NCBI GenBank assembly: GCA_946902985.2
Contig: OX336388.2
Span: 1,386,909,723-1,386,973,722 of the forward strand
Direction: 5' to 3'
Length of the DNA: 64,000 nt
Source of the DNA: Meconema thalassinum
Lineage: Eukaryota > Arthropoda > Insecta > Orthoptera > Tettigoniidae
The position numbers were made by a program, and so were the translations under genes. The notes below the pieces were generated by a model. That model was not told the DNA's origin and did no database searches. It worked only from the letters and a program-made list of their open reading frames with translations. This document shows, piece by piece, positions 10,905 through 21,599 of the stretch; the stretch's first letter is position 1, and each line of letters begins with the position of its first letter.

Positions 10905-11045
10905 AAGATGTTCTGTAAAGAACATATAGCCTACTTTCTCCTAAAAGCATGAGTATAGTTATAACTCTTTGTCCTTTTCAAGGAGTATAATTGAATGCTG
11001 GTTGTAGTAACTTGTTGAAATACAACGTGCTATACGGATATTAAA
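10905..11045 (-). mobile_element. Family B element, isolated 3' terminus
   Basis: AAGATGTTCTGTAAAGAACATATAG and about 120 bp beyond match the left ends of the B elements at 13568 and 16307 (hairpin GTTC..GAAC, then TAGCCTACTTTC). The match stops after GGATATTAAAC, before any 293-bp unit, so only one terminus is present. Confidence 0.7.
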
Positions 11046-11059
11046 CGTTGAATGATTGA

Positions 11060-11375
11060 ATCCTCACCTGAATTATATGTACACACACTAATATAGTTTC
11101 ACAATTGCACAGGTTATCAGACAAAATTCAACACTCGCCCAAGTGCACGGGGCTAAATGACCATGATGTCCATGCATCTCAAATGAAACATCAACAACAG
11201 CTTCCTATCAAAATCTTCCCTCGTATAACACACACTAGTAAGCCTGCAGACATCACAGCGGCACAGGTTACCAGACAACTTCTACGCACACCCAAGCAAA
11301 CGGGGCTACAATAGCATGATGCCGCAAAACCCCTAAATAATCAACAACATAAACAACAACAAAAATAGACTCTAC
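11060..11375 (+). mobile_element. Two SINE-G-related 3' fragments in tandem
   Basis: ACACACACTAATATAG..GGTTATCAGACAAAATT..CCCAAGTGCACGGGGCTA and then ACACACTAGTAAG..GGTTACCAGACAACTTC..CCCAAGCAAACGGGGCTA are two diverged versions of the SINE-G 3' segment, ending in A/CAA-rich tails. Both lack the tRNA head. Confidence 0.6.
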
Positions 11376-12039
11376 CGCGGATCAAGGTCAACGAATATTA
11401 ATCGCTGTATTTAAGTGTTGAAATATGTGGTGTTATAAGTAATGAATATATATAATATTTTCGATTGCAAATACACACTACAGTATATATGCTTAACATT
11501 ATAACGTGTGAGTAGTTATAAATCAATAAACACCAAAAAGAACGAAGTAAAAGAATTTGAACCTGCAGAGATTTGAACCACGAACCACGAGACTATGAGC
11601 CCAGGTCGGTACTATTACGCCACGGATGCGGTACGAGAATACTTGGTAAACAACTGGTTAAGTATAACTGTATCAGATTTTGTGTTGAAATCGACGAATC
11701 CATAAGCGTTTTCTGTCGTTTCTATAAACCATTTGATACTAAATAGGTATTATTTTGTTCAGTACATTCCTAAAAGGATATAAACTTAGGAAGTTACCGA
11801 GATGGATTTACTAGCAAATATAGCGGCCATTTTGACAACGGGACGGCACGGCTCCACAACGATATGGCATGGTAAGCCTGTCCTGTTAGTCACTTCTAGG
11901 GTTACATAATATTATAATATGCTTATATCCTACCGGTTACCTCCTTGAGGACAGATTAAACCGCCCTATGCACGATAAGCTGAAATGTTGAGGCCAGGCC
12001 TTGCTGAATCGTAAGTTATGGTTAGGCTTTAATACTTGC
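11376..12039. other. Mostly featureless; tRNA-like B box at 11570-11630
   Basis: An inverted tRNA-like stretch (AGAGATTTGAACCACGAACC .. TATTACGCCACGG) suggests a short SINE head on the minus strand. The rest is AT-rich. The part after about 11790 may be a very diverged 293-bp unit (TAGCGGCCATTTTGACAACG). Confidence 0.35.
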
Positions 12040-13032
12040 ATGATTCATGCATCCGCCATCTTGAAACTATTCAGTAGATGACCTTGTAGTTTGGGCAAAA
12101 GACGCTTCCTACATTAAGGTTTATTGTTGAAAAATTTGGCAGAAATCGTATGATCAGGTTAGTCGTAATTTGATTTAAGCTCAGAACATTTCTGTGGGCG
12201 CCATTTATTTTTTGTTATGATGACGGCGATATAAAACATGACACTGAGTTGTCCCTTGCTAGTGCTACCTCTGTACCAAAGGTGGTTCGATTTAGTTTCG
12301 TTGTGTTTGAATTGATAGGGAAGGGAGTCGATTTGCACGCATACACGGCCGCCATCTTTAAACTATTGGGCTGATGACCTTGAAGTGTGGTCAAAAAACT
12401 CTTCGCACATGAAGGTATGATGCTGCAAAATTTGGTAGAGATCAGATGATTAGGTAAGTCGAAATTTGATTTAAGCTTTGAACATTTGGGTGGCAGCCAT
12501 TACGTTTCCGTCACGATGGCGGCAATATAAAACATGACACTGAGTTGCCTCTGTACCGAATTTCGTTCAATTCGGTTTCACCGTTTTTTAAATTGATAGA
12601 GGGAATCGATCTGCACACATACATGGCCGCCATCCACAAATGATTGGGCGGCTGATGACCTTGTAGTTTGGTGAAAAGATCCTCCATACATAAAGGTATA
12701 ATGTTGCAAAATTTGGTAGAGATCAGATGATTAGGTTAGTCGTAATTCGATTTAAGCTTTGAACATTTGGGTGGCCGCCATTACGTTTCCGTGAAGATGG
12801 CGGCGATATAAAACATGACACTGAGGTGCCCTTTACTAGTGCTACCTCCGTACCAAATTTCGTTCAATTCGGTTTCACCGTGTTCGAATTGAAAGGGGGG
12901 GGGGGCAGACATTCAGAGTACACACACTCACACACACACAGACTCACACACAGACAGACACACAATTTTTGGCCCTGTGTAGATCTCATAAGTATACTTT
13001 CATTTTTTTGCAAAAATTGAAAGTAGGCTAAA
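12040..13032 (-). mobile_element. Family B element B1: 293-bp minisatellite and 5' terminus
   Basis: About three diverged 293-bp units (each with GCCGCCAT.. ACG, AAGATGGCGGCGATATAAAACATGAC-like core and CGCCATC) followed by a (CA)n/(CAGA)n tract and the terminal hairpin CTTTC..GAAAGTAGGCTAA. Read on the minus strand, this is the TTAGCCTACTTTC 5' end. Its other end may be the detached terminus at 10905, separated by SINE fragments. No coding capacity; in-frame stretches arise because the repeat lacks stops in one frame. Confidence 0.65.
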
Positions 13033-13180
13033 ATAGGTAAAGATCCGGTTGGTTAATCGCGTGGGTTTCATTCTAAGCAAGTGGCCATAAAATGCAATTT
13101 CTCTTTTCCTCATAACATCAGAGACCTTTTGGACATGAATATACAGCTCTTGGTTATGCCGTCGTCTATATTCACCTTTA

Positions 13181-13567
13181 GCGGCTTCGGAGGCGTAGTC
13201 GGTAGCATGCTGAGCTTCTACGCCCAAGATAGCGGGTTCAAACCCGGCCGAAGCCGTCGGATTTTTAAGAGCGTTAAAATCCCTCAGTATGCCTTCCTTC
13301 GGAGGGGAAGTAAAGCCGGCGGTCCCATGTCATAGATTTATGGCATGTTAAAGAACCTTCCACTAATTGCACCTGTGGGAAGCTAAATTGGATAGGTTAA
13401 GAATGTAAACAACGCTCTTAGGTTTCTACGTTCATTGCCAAAAGACGACTGCGGTGGCGTCTAGTACCTAACTTCTAAACTTGGCCTAGTAGTCGTTGAC
13501 GGTGGCGCTTGGCGGCAAAAGTAGGAACTATTTGAAAAATTCTAAGTTGCAGTACTTGAATTAAAAA
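13181..13567 (+). mobile_element. SINE-G, 5' part, split by element B2
   Basis: A tRNA-like head with A-box-like GAGGCGTAGTCGGTAGCATG and B box GGGTTCAAACCCG. Then comes the SINE-G body (GAGCGTTAAAATCCC, GGAGGGGAAGTAAAGCCGGC, GAACCTTCCACTAATTGCAC). It runs to CTTGAATTAAAAA and resumes at about 15995 with ACAGATAACACACAC. Intact minus-strand copies (25608-26110) show these two pieces are normally contiguous. Confidence 0.88.
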
Positions 13568-15994
13568 CAAGATGTTCAGTAAAGAACATATAGCCTACTT
13601 TCTCCTAAATGCATGGATATTGTTATAACTCTTTGTCCTTTTCAAGGAGTATAATTGAATGTTGGTTGTAGTAGCTTGTTGAAATACAACGTGCTATAGG
13701 GATATTAAACATGAATATGAGGAGCCCTTTGCTAGTGCTACCTCTGTAAAAAAATTCATTCAATTCGGTTTCACCGTGTTTGAATTGATATGGGGAATGG
13801 ATTTACACATACTTGGCCACCATCTGCAAACTATTGGGCAGATGGTCTTGCAGTTTGGTCAGGATATGCTTTCCACATAAAGATATGTTGTTGCAAAATT
13901 TGGTAGAGACTAGATTATTAGGTTGGTCGTATTTACATTTTAGCTTTTAACATTTGGGTGGCCGCGATTACGTTTCCGTCAAGATGGCGGTGATATAAAA
14001 CATGACACTGAGGTGCCCTTTGCTAGTGCTACCTCTGTACCAAATTTCGTTCCATTCGGTTTCACCGTGTTCGAATTGATAGGGGGAATCGATTTTCAAA
14101 CAAAGATGGCCGCCATCCGCAAAATATTAGGCTAATGACCTATTATTTTGGTCAAAGGACGCTCCCTCCATAAAGGTATGTTGTTGCAAAATTTGGTAGA
14201 GATCGGATGATTAGGTTAATCGTAATTTGATTTAAGCTTTGAACATTTGTGTGGCCGCCATTACGTTTCCGTCAAGATGGCGGCGATATAAAACATGACA
14301 CTGAGGTGCCCTTTGCTACTGCTACCTCTGTACCAAATTTCGTTCCATTCGGTTTCACCGTGTTCGAATTAATAGGGGGAATCGATTTTGACACAAAGAT
14401 GGCCGCCATCCGCAAACTATTAGTCTAATGACCTATTAGATTGGTCAAAGGATGTTTGCTCCATAAAGGTATGTTGTTGCAAAATTTGGTAGAGATCGGA
14501 TGATTAGGTTAGTCGTAATTTGATTCAAGCTTTGAACATTTGTGTGGCCGCCATTACGTTTCCGTCAAGATGGCGGCGATATACAATATGACACTGAGGA
14601 GCCCTCTGCTAGTTCTATCTCTGTACCAAATTTCGTTCCAGTCGGTTTCACCGTGTACGAATTATTAGGGGTAATCGATTTTCACACAAAGATGGCCGCC
14701 ATCCGCAAACTATTAGGCTAATGACCTATTAATTTGGTCAAAGAATGCTTCCTCCATAAAGGTATGTTGTTGCAAAATTTTGTAGAGATCGGATGATTAG
14801 GTTAGTCGTAATTTGATTTAAGCTTTGAACATTTGTGTGGCCGCCATTACGTTTCCGTCAAGATGGCGGCGATATAAAACATGACACTGAGGTGCCCTTT
14901 GCTACTGCTACCTCTGTACCAAATTTCGTTCCATTCGGTTTCACCGTGTTCGAATTAATAGGGGGATTCGATTTTGACACAAAGATGGCCGCCATCCGCA
15001 AACTATTAGTCTAATGACCTATTAGATTGGTCAAATGATGCTTGCTCCATAAAGGTATGTTGTTGCAAAATTTGGTAGAGATCGGATGATTAGGTTAGTC
15101 GTAATTTGATTCAAGCTTTGAACATTTGTGTGGCCGCCATTACGTTTCCGTCAAGATGGCGGCGATATACAATATGACACTGAGGAGCCCTCTTCTAGTT
15201 CTATCTCTGTACCAAATTTCGTTCCAGTCGGTTTCACCGTGTACGAATTATTAGGGGGAATCGATTTTCACACAAAGATGGCCGCCATCCGCAAACTATT
15301 AGGCTAATGACCTATTAATTTGGTCAAAGAATGCTTCCTCCATAAAGGTATGTTGTTGCAAAATTTTGTAGGGATCGGATGATTAGGTTAGTCGTAATTT
15401 GATTTAAGCTTTGAACATTTGTGTGGCCGCCATTACGTTTCCGTCAAGATGGCGGCGATATAAAATATGACACTGAGGAGCCCTCTGCTAGTACTACCTC
15501 TATACCAAATTTCGTTCCATTCGGTTTCACCGTGTTCAAATTAATAGGGGGAATCGTTTTTCACACAAAGATGGCCGCCATCCGCGAACTATTAGGCTGA
15601 TGACCTATTAGTATAGTCAAAGGATGTTCCCCCTATAAAGGTATGTTGTTGCAAAATTTGGTAAAGAGCGGATGATTAGGTTAGTCGTAATTTGATTTAA
15701 GCTTTGAACATTTGTGTGGCCGCCATTACGTTTCAGTCAAGATGGCGGCGATATAAATCATGACACTGAGGTGTCCTTTGTTAGTGCTACCTTTGTACCA
15801 AATTTCGTTCAATTCGCGTTTACCGTGTTCGAATTGATAGGGGGGACAGACATTCAGAGTCCACACACTCACACACACACACACACACACACAGACTCAC
15901 ACACATACACACACACAGACAGACACACTTTTTTCGCCCTGTGTTGATCTCATAAGTCTACTTTCATTTTTTGCAAAAATCGAAAGTAGGCTAA
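13568..15994 (-). mobile_element. Family B element B2, Helentron/HINE-like, complete
   Basis: A 2.4-kb insertion inside a SINE-G copy, so both ends are defined. On the minus strand the 5' end is TTAGCCTACTTTC, within a hairpin whose loop side reads GATTTTTGC, then a (TG)n/(TCTG)n microsatellite and 7-8 units of a 293-bp minisatellite. The 3' end is GAAAGTAGGCTATA followed by the hairpin GTTCTTTACTGAAC and ATCTTG. No target duplication is apparent; insertion was between A residues (TT on the element's strand). These features fit asymmetric-TIR Helentron-type elements. There is no Rep/helicase, so it is non-autonomous. Confidence 0.68.
13730..15850. repeat. 293-bp minisatellite array in B2, with dimeric higher-order repeat
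   Basis: The landmark GTGGCCGC(C/G)ATTACG occurs at 13958, 14251, 14544, 14837, 15130, 15423 and 15716, an exact 293-bp spacing. Units at 14251 and 14837 share private variants (TGCTACTGC, TTAGTCTAATG, GATTCAAGC). Units at 14544 and 15130 share others (GATATACAATATG, GAGGAGCCCTC, GTACGAATTATTAG). This indicates a 586-bp dimer duplicated as a block. Confidence 0.9.
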
Positions 15995-16190
15995 AAACAG
16001 ATAACACACACTAATACAGTCATCACAATTAACACCGGTTATCAGACAGATTCTACACACACCCAAAGTACACGGGGCTGCATGACCGCGTTTTCGCAGC
16101 CCCTAAACTTAAGAAAATTGGGGCAGATGACCTCGTAGATCCGCCCCTTAAAACAACAATAACTAACTAAACTTAAGAACCAACCAACCA
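15995..16190 (+). mobile_element. SINE-G, 3' part, with a 53-bp nested insertion
   Basis: Continues the SINE interrupted at 13567: ACAGATAACACACACTAATAC, ACCGGTTATCAGACAG, AAAGTACACGGGGCTG and CGCAGCCCCTAAACTTAAG, then the tail AACCAACCAACCA. A 53-bp insertion (16114-16166) sits between two copies of CTAAACTTAAG. Confidence 0.88.
16114..16166 (+). mobile_element. 53-bp retro-insertion of a bare LINE/SINE 3' end
   Basis: The insertion comprises the hairpin GGGGCAGATGACC..CCGCCCC and an A/CAA-rich tail ending AATAACTAA. It is flanked by perfect 11-bp duplications CTAAACTTAAG at 16103-16113 and 16167-16177. The same hairpin and tail occur at other loci. This is consistent with target-primed insertion of an extremely 5'-truncated transcript. 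Confidence 0.8.
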
Positions 16191-16306
16191 TCGTTCAATT
16201 CGATTTCACCGTGTTTGAATTGATAGGGGTGGAGACAGACATGCAGAGTACACCCACATACACACAAACAGACACACAATTTTAGCCTATTTTCATTTTA
16301 TGAAAA
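16191..16306. mobile_element. Fragment of a B unit with a family A-type terminus
   Basis: TCGTTCAATTCGATTTCACC..GAATTGATAGGGG is the tail of a 293-bp unit, followed by a CA-rich tract and TTTTAGCCTATTTTCATTTT, the terminal sequence of family A. It is truncated exactly where element B3 starts. Confidence 0.55.
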
Positions 16307-16439
16307 AACAAGATGTTCAGTAAAGAACATATAGCCTACTTTCTCCTAAATACATGGGTATTGTTATAACTCTTTGTCCTTTTCAAGGAGTATGATTGAA
16401 TGTTGGTTGTAGTAGCTTGTTGAAATACAACGTGCTATA

Positions 16440-18890
16440 GGGATATTAAACATGAATATGAGGTGCCCTTTGCTAGTGCTACCTCTGTACCGAATTTCGT
16501 TCAATTCGGTTTCACCGTGTTTGAATTGATAGGGGGAATCGATTTGCACACATACTTGGCCACCATCTGCAAACTATTGGGCTGATGTTCTTGCAGTTTG
16601 GTCAGAATATGTTTCCCACATAAAGATATGGCGTTGCAAAATTTGGTAGAGACTAGATTATTAGGTTGGTCGTAATTACATTTTAGCTTTTAACATTTGG
16701 CTGGCAGCGATTACGTTTCCATCAAGATAGCGGTGATATAAAACATGACACTGAGGTGCCCTTTGCTAGTGCTACCTCTGTACCAAATTTCCTTCATTCG
16801 GTTCCACCGTGTTCGAATTAATAGGGGGAATCAATTTTGACATAAAGATGGCCGCCATCCGCAAACTATTAGGCTAATGACCTATTAGATTGGTCAATGG
16901 ATGCTCCCTCCATAAAGGTATGTTGTTGTAAAGTTTGGTAGAGATCGGATGGTTATGTTAGTCGTAATTTGATTTAAGCTTTAAACATTTGTGTGGCCGC
17001 CATTACGTTTCCGTCAATATGGCGGCGATATTAATCATGACACTGAGATGCCCTTTGCTAGTGCTATCTCTGTACCAAATTTCGTTCCATTCGGTTTCAC
17101 CGTGTTTGAATTAATAGGGGGGATCGATTCTGACACAAAGATGGCCGCCATCCGCAAACTATTAGGCGAATGACCTATTAGATTGGTCAAAGGATGGTCC
17201 CTCCATAAAGGTATGTTGTTGCAAAATTTGGTAGAGAACGGATGATTAGGTTAGTCGTAATTTGATTTAAGCTTTGAACATTTGTGTGGCCGCCATTACG
17301 TTTCCGTCAAGATGGCGGCGATATAAAATATGACACTGAGGTTCCTTTTGCTAGTGCTACCTCTGTACCAAATTTCGTTCCATTCGGTTTCACCGTGTTT
17401 GAATTAATAGGGGGAATTGATTTTCACACAAAGATGGCCGCCATCCGCAAACTATTAGGCTAATGACCTAGTCATTTGGTCAAAGGATGCTTCCTCTATA
17501 AAGGTATGTTGTTTCAAAATTTGGTAGAGATCGGATGATTAGGTTAATCGTAATTTGATTTAAGCTTTGAACATTTGTGTGGCCGCCATTACGTTTCCGT
17601 CAAGATGGCGGCGATATAAAACATGACACTGAGGTGCCTTTCGTTAGTACTACATCTGTACCAAATTTCGTTCCATTCAGTTGCACCGTGTTCGAATTAA
17701 TAGGGGTAATCGATTTTCACACAAAGATGGCCGCCATCCGCAAACTATTACGCTGATGACCTATTAGTTTGGTCAAAGGATGCTCCCCCCATGAAGGTAT
17801 GTTGTTGCAAAATTTGGTGGAGATCGGATGATTAGATTAGTCGTAATTTGATTTAAGCTTTGAACATTTGTGTGGCTGCCATTACGTTCCCCTCAAGATG
17901 GCGGCGATATAAAACATGACACTGAGGTGCCTTTTGTTAGTACTACCTCTGTACCAAATTTCGTTCCATTCGGTTGCACCGTGTTTGAATTAATAGGGGG
18001 AATTGATTTTCACACAAAGATGGCCCCCATCCGCAAACTATTAGGCTAATGACCTATTCATTTGGTCAAAGGATGCTTCCTCTATAAAGGTATGTTGTTT
18101 AAAAATTTGGTAGAGATCGGATGATTAGGTTAATCGTAATTTGATTTAAGCTTTGAACATTTGTGTGGCCGCCATTACGTTTCCGTCAAGATGGCGGCGA
18201 TATAAAACATGACACTGAGGTGCCTTTCGTTAGTACTACCTCTGTACCAAATTTCGTTCCATTCGGTTGCACCGTGTTCGAATTAATAGGGGTAATCGAT
18301 TTTCACACAAAGATGGCCGCCATCCGCAAACTATTACGCTGATGACCTATTAGTTTGGTCAAAGGATGCTCCCCCCATGAGGGTATGTTGTTGCAAAATT
18401 TGGTGGAGATCGGATGATTAGATTAGTCGTAATTTGATTTAAGCATTGAACATTTGTGTGGCTGCCATTACGTTCCCCTCAAGATGGCGGCGTTATAAAA
18501 CATGACACTGAGGTGCCTTTTGTTAGTACTACCTCTGTACCAAATTTCGTTCCATTCGGTTGCACCGTGTTTGAATTAATAGGGGGAATCCATTTTCACA
18601 CAAAGATGGCCGCCATCCGCAAACTATTACGCTGATGACCTATTGGTTTGGTCAAAGGATGCTCCCCCCGTAAAGGTATGTTGTTGCAAAATTTGGTAGA
18701 GATCGGATGATTAAGTTAGTCGTAATTTGATTTAAGCTTTGAACATTTGTGTGGCCGCCATTACGTTTCCGTCAAGATGGCGGCGATATAAAACATGACA
18801 CTGAGGTGTCCTTTGCTAGTGCTACCTTTGTACCAAATTTCGTTCAATTCGCATTCACCGTGTTCGAATTGATAGGGGGGGACAGACATT
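16440..18890. repeat. 293-bp minisatellite array in B3, with dimeric higher-order repeat
   Basis: Units start (GTGGC.GCCATTACG) near 16995, 17288, 17579, 17872, 18166, 18461 and 18754. The blocks 17288-17872 and 17873-18460 repeat a two-unit pattern. The first unit of each has CCTCTATAAAGG and GTTT.AAAATTTGG. The second has TTACGCTGATG, CTCCCCCCATGA, TTGGTGGAGATC and GGCTGCCATTACGTTCCCCTC. Confidence 0.88.
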
Positions 18891-18894
18891 CAGA

Positions 18895-19018
18895 GTACAC
18901 ACACTCACACACACACAGACACACACACACACACACACACAGAGACTCACACACACACATACACACACACACACAGACTCACACACACACATACACACAC
19001 ACAGACAGACACACTTTT
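18895..19018. repeat. (CA)n / CACAGA microsatellite
   Basis: About 120 bp of ACACAC with ACACAGA and ACTCACA interruptions. Shorter versions occupy the same position in B1 (12915-12962), B2 (15860-15930) and B4 (49898-49950), so it is part of the element. Confidence 0.95.
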
Positions 19019-19084
19019 TTTTCGACCTGTGTTGATCTCATAAGTCTACTTTCATTTTTTGCAAAAATCGAAAGTAGGCTAAAA

Positions 19085-20553
19085 AAAAATAGGCTTATGA
19101 GATCATCTTTTGTACAAGTGTGTGTGCGTATGAATGTATGTATGTATGTCTATGTGTGTTTGTCCCTCCCCAACAACTTCTAAACGGCTGGAGCGATTTC
19201 GATGAAACTCGGTAAGGTCATAGTACGATTTTGGCCGACCCCGACCGTGCCTTTCAAATTTTATTGCGTCTCACTAATCCAACATGGCGGCTGTGCAAAA
19301 TATTTCACCGGCATTCTATATCTCAGAAACTATTACTGATATCACCCTGAAATTTTGTACGGTGATAAAGAGCACTACTGAAAGTTCACCTATGAGACTT
19401 TCAAAAACCTCGTAACTACAAAGCCAACATGGCGGCCAAGCGAATTTAAGATTTTAATAGCCTTTTCTCGCGATTTAACCATCCAAACGCAATGCAACTT
19501 GGTACAGCGAATGATTATAACCATTGCAATGCACTGACATTTAATTTAGTTCATTTGTTTACATAACCTCAAGTTGGCGGCAGTGCGAAATATTTCACCG
19601 GCGTTCTACCCTATCTCCAAAACTATTACTGATATCACCCTGAAATCACGGTGATAAAGTGCACTACTACAAGTTTATATAAGTAACTTGCAAAAACCTG
19701 TAAAGTACAAAACGAACATGGTGGCCAAGCGAAGTTGAAACATTTTAATAGACTTTTCTCGTGATTTAACCATCTGAGCGCAGTGACATATGGTACAGTC
19801 AATGTTTATACATATTGTAATCCACTGAAATCTAATTTAGTTCAATTGTTTACATAATCTCAAGATGGCGGCTGTGCAAAATTTTAAAATTAAGTTTTTA
19901 TTTCTTGTGTCGTAATCATGCGATGGGAGTGAAATTTTGAACCTACGAAATAATTTCCCTTTAATGGTACACATACATAAAACATTCCACCATGGCGACC
20001 ATCCGAAATATTCATACGGTTCTCAATATCTACAAATCTTTTACAGCAATTTTTTTTCATAGGGGCTATGAACAAAAGTTCACCTATAAGAATTGCAATA
20101 ATCTGTTGAGCACAAATCCAACATGGCGACGACGCGGACTATAAATATTTAAATGGACGTTTCTCGCGATTTAACCATTCGAGTGCAATGAAACTTGGTA
20201 CGGCAAATGCTTATACAAAATGTTAATCCAATGGCATCCAAACCAATTCAATTGTTTTGATAACCACAAGATGGTAGCAGTGCGAAATTTTAAAATCTCG
20301 TTTTTACTTCTTGTGTCCTAATCATGCGATTGATGTTTGAATACTACACATACACAATAATATTCATGTAATAGTACATAACTCTAAGATACACATATAT
20401 ACAAATCCAATATGGCGCCCATCCAAAAAGACAGTTCTTCATATCTATGAATCTATTACAGTAATCAAACTGAAATTTTGTATGTTTATAGAGGCAATTA
20501 ACATAAGTAGGATATATGAAAATAGGCTATTTTGTTCTTTACGGAACTACTTG
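19085..20553 (+). mobile_element. Family A element A2, joined head-to-head to B3
   Basis: Starts AAATAGGCTTATGAGATC, lacking the first about 23 bp of the family (TTAGCCTATTTTC...). It then has the TG-rich tract, CTTCTAAACGGCTGGAGCG, diverged 290-bp units and the 3' end GAAAATAGGCTATTTTGTTCTTTACGGAACTACTTGT. It is the most complete match to A1 and A3. Confidence 0.65.
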
Positions 20554-20613
20554 TTGGCCCTGTGTTGATCTCATAAGTATACTTTCATTTTTTGAAAAAA
20601 TCGAAAGTAGGCT
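20553..20613 (-). mobile_element. Solo 5' terminus of a family B element
   Basis: GGCCCTGTGTTGATCTCATAAGTATACTTTCATTTT..GAAAGTAGGCTAAT repeats the B 5' end immediately beyond the 3' end of A2. There is thus a second B terminus about 1.5 kb from that of B3. Confidence 0.7.
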
Positions 20614-20844
20614 AATATTGCTTTTGCTGCACAGTTACCATCAGTACCACACTACATTTCTATTGATTCGATAAATAATAACATATAGTAGACCTCTGCT
20701 ATGGTCTAATCCTACTGGTATACAGGGTGTACCTTAATTATACCGACAAAATAATCAGGGACGCTCTGCGTGTTATGTAAAAAACGATGCCGCAATCGGA
20801 TTGGCGGAGAAAATTTTTCCCTCCGAGAAAATGAGGTTACTTTG
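20614..20844. other. Short AT-rich gap with an ACAGGGTGTACC motif
   Basis: From 20722 the sequence ACAGGGTGTACC..TACCGACAAAATAATCAGGGACGC.. has the look of a transposon end, but no partner end was found. It stops where the LINE 3' fragment begins. Confidence 0.3.
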
Positions 20845-21445
20845 TTACTTTGTTACTTTTCGACTTGTGTGATGCAACACTATATGCTTCCCGGTTCTGA
20901 GCTAATCGTACATAGCTACCACACCCTACATCCGAGGCAATCTGTTTAACATATTCTAACCTTGGTCTACCCCTACAGTTCTTATCCTCGACCCTTCCCT
21001 CCATAACTACCTTTGCTATTCCTGGGTGTCTCACCAACCTACCAACATATCTCTTCTCTTCATTAGCAATTGCCAGAAATATCTTTCCTCTCCCAATCAT
21101 CTTAATACCTCTCCATTTGTAACTCTATCTACCCATCTGATCTTCATCATTCTCCTGTAACACTACATTTCAAACGCTTCAATTTTCATCTTTTCTGTTG
21201 CTCCAACAGTCCACGTGTCACTTCCATAAAGCGCCACGCTCCAGACAAAGGCTTTCATTAATGACTTCCTAGTACCTAAATCTATATTTGATGTCAACAT
21301 ATTCCTTTTCTGTAGAAATGCTTTCCTTGCCTATGCTATCCTACATTTTATATCCTCTTTGTTTCATCCATCACTGGTTATTTTGCTTTCTAAGTAACAG
21401 AAGTCTCCTACTTCCTTTAGATTTTACCTGCCAATTCGACGTCCA
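20845..21445 (-). pseudogene. RTE-like LINE (family b) C-terminal fragment
   Basis: The minus-strand open frame at 20837-21100 contains VVMEGRVEDKNCRGRPRLEY and VKQIASDVGCGS, nearly identical to the plus-strand LINE at 39130-39350. Upstream on the minus strand (21100-21445) the same family continues with stops (the region encoding the ..AFVWSVALYGS..TW.. motif). This part lies C-terminal to the RT palm. The 3' tail is an (AAGTAAC)n-type repeat visible as TTACTTTG units at 20837-20862. It is 5'-truncated and dead. Confidence 0.85.
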
Positions 21446-21599
21446 TAGGGGTTTCTGATTTCTTCGCATGTAGGCTAGTCTGGCATTGTTAATTATGCTA
21501 TGAGTCTATGTGGTACGGCAAGGCGTTCGATATCGTGCTATAGTGGACGGCGTGATGTTCCAGCTTCAACTCCTCAGGACATCATCAGATGACGCCAAG
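21446..21599. other. No recognisable feature
   Basis: No motif seen. Confidence 0.3.

Larger units (their letters stand above)
16307..19084 (-). mobile_element. Family B element B3, Helentron/HINE-like
   Basis: The left end (ACAAGATGTTCAGTAAAGAAC, TAGCCTACTTTC) is the same as B2. Eight to nine 293-bp units follow, then a 130-bp (CA)n tract and the terminal hairpin ending GAAAGTAGGCTAA at about 19084. It is joined directly to family A copy A2 in head-to-head orientation. The 144-codon open frame over the last unit and the CA tract is a repeat artefact. Confidence 0.68.

Noticed and set aside
12370..18420. GGCTGATGACC in the 293-bp units as hammerhead CTGATGA boxes
   Set aside because: No GAAA box with an intervening stem follows at the right distance, and most units read CTAATGA. 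The match is chance.
18749..19183. 144-codon frame with long His/Thr repeats
   Set aside because: It is a 293-bp satellite unit read into its CA microsatellite. Similar frames occur at the same place in the other arrays.
20722..20844. ACAGGGTGTACC as the end of a mariner-like MITE
   Set aside because: No inverted partner found within the window, and the sequence is cut off by a LINE tail, so a class cannot be supported.
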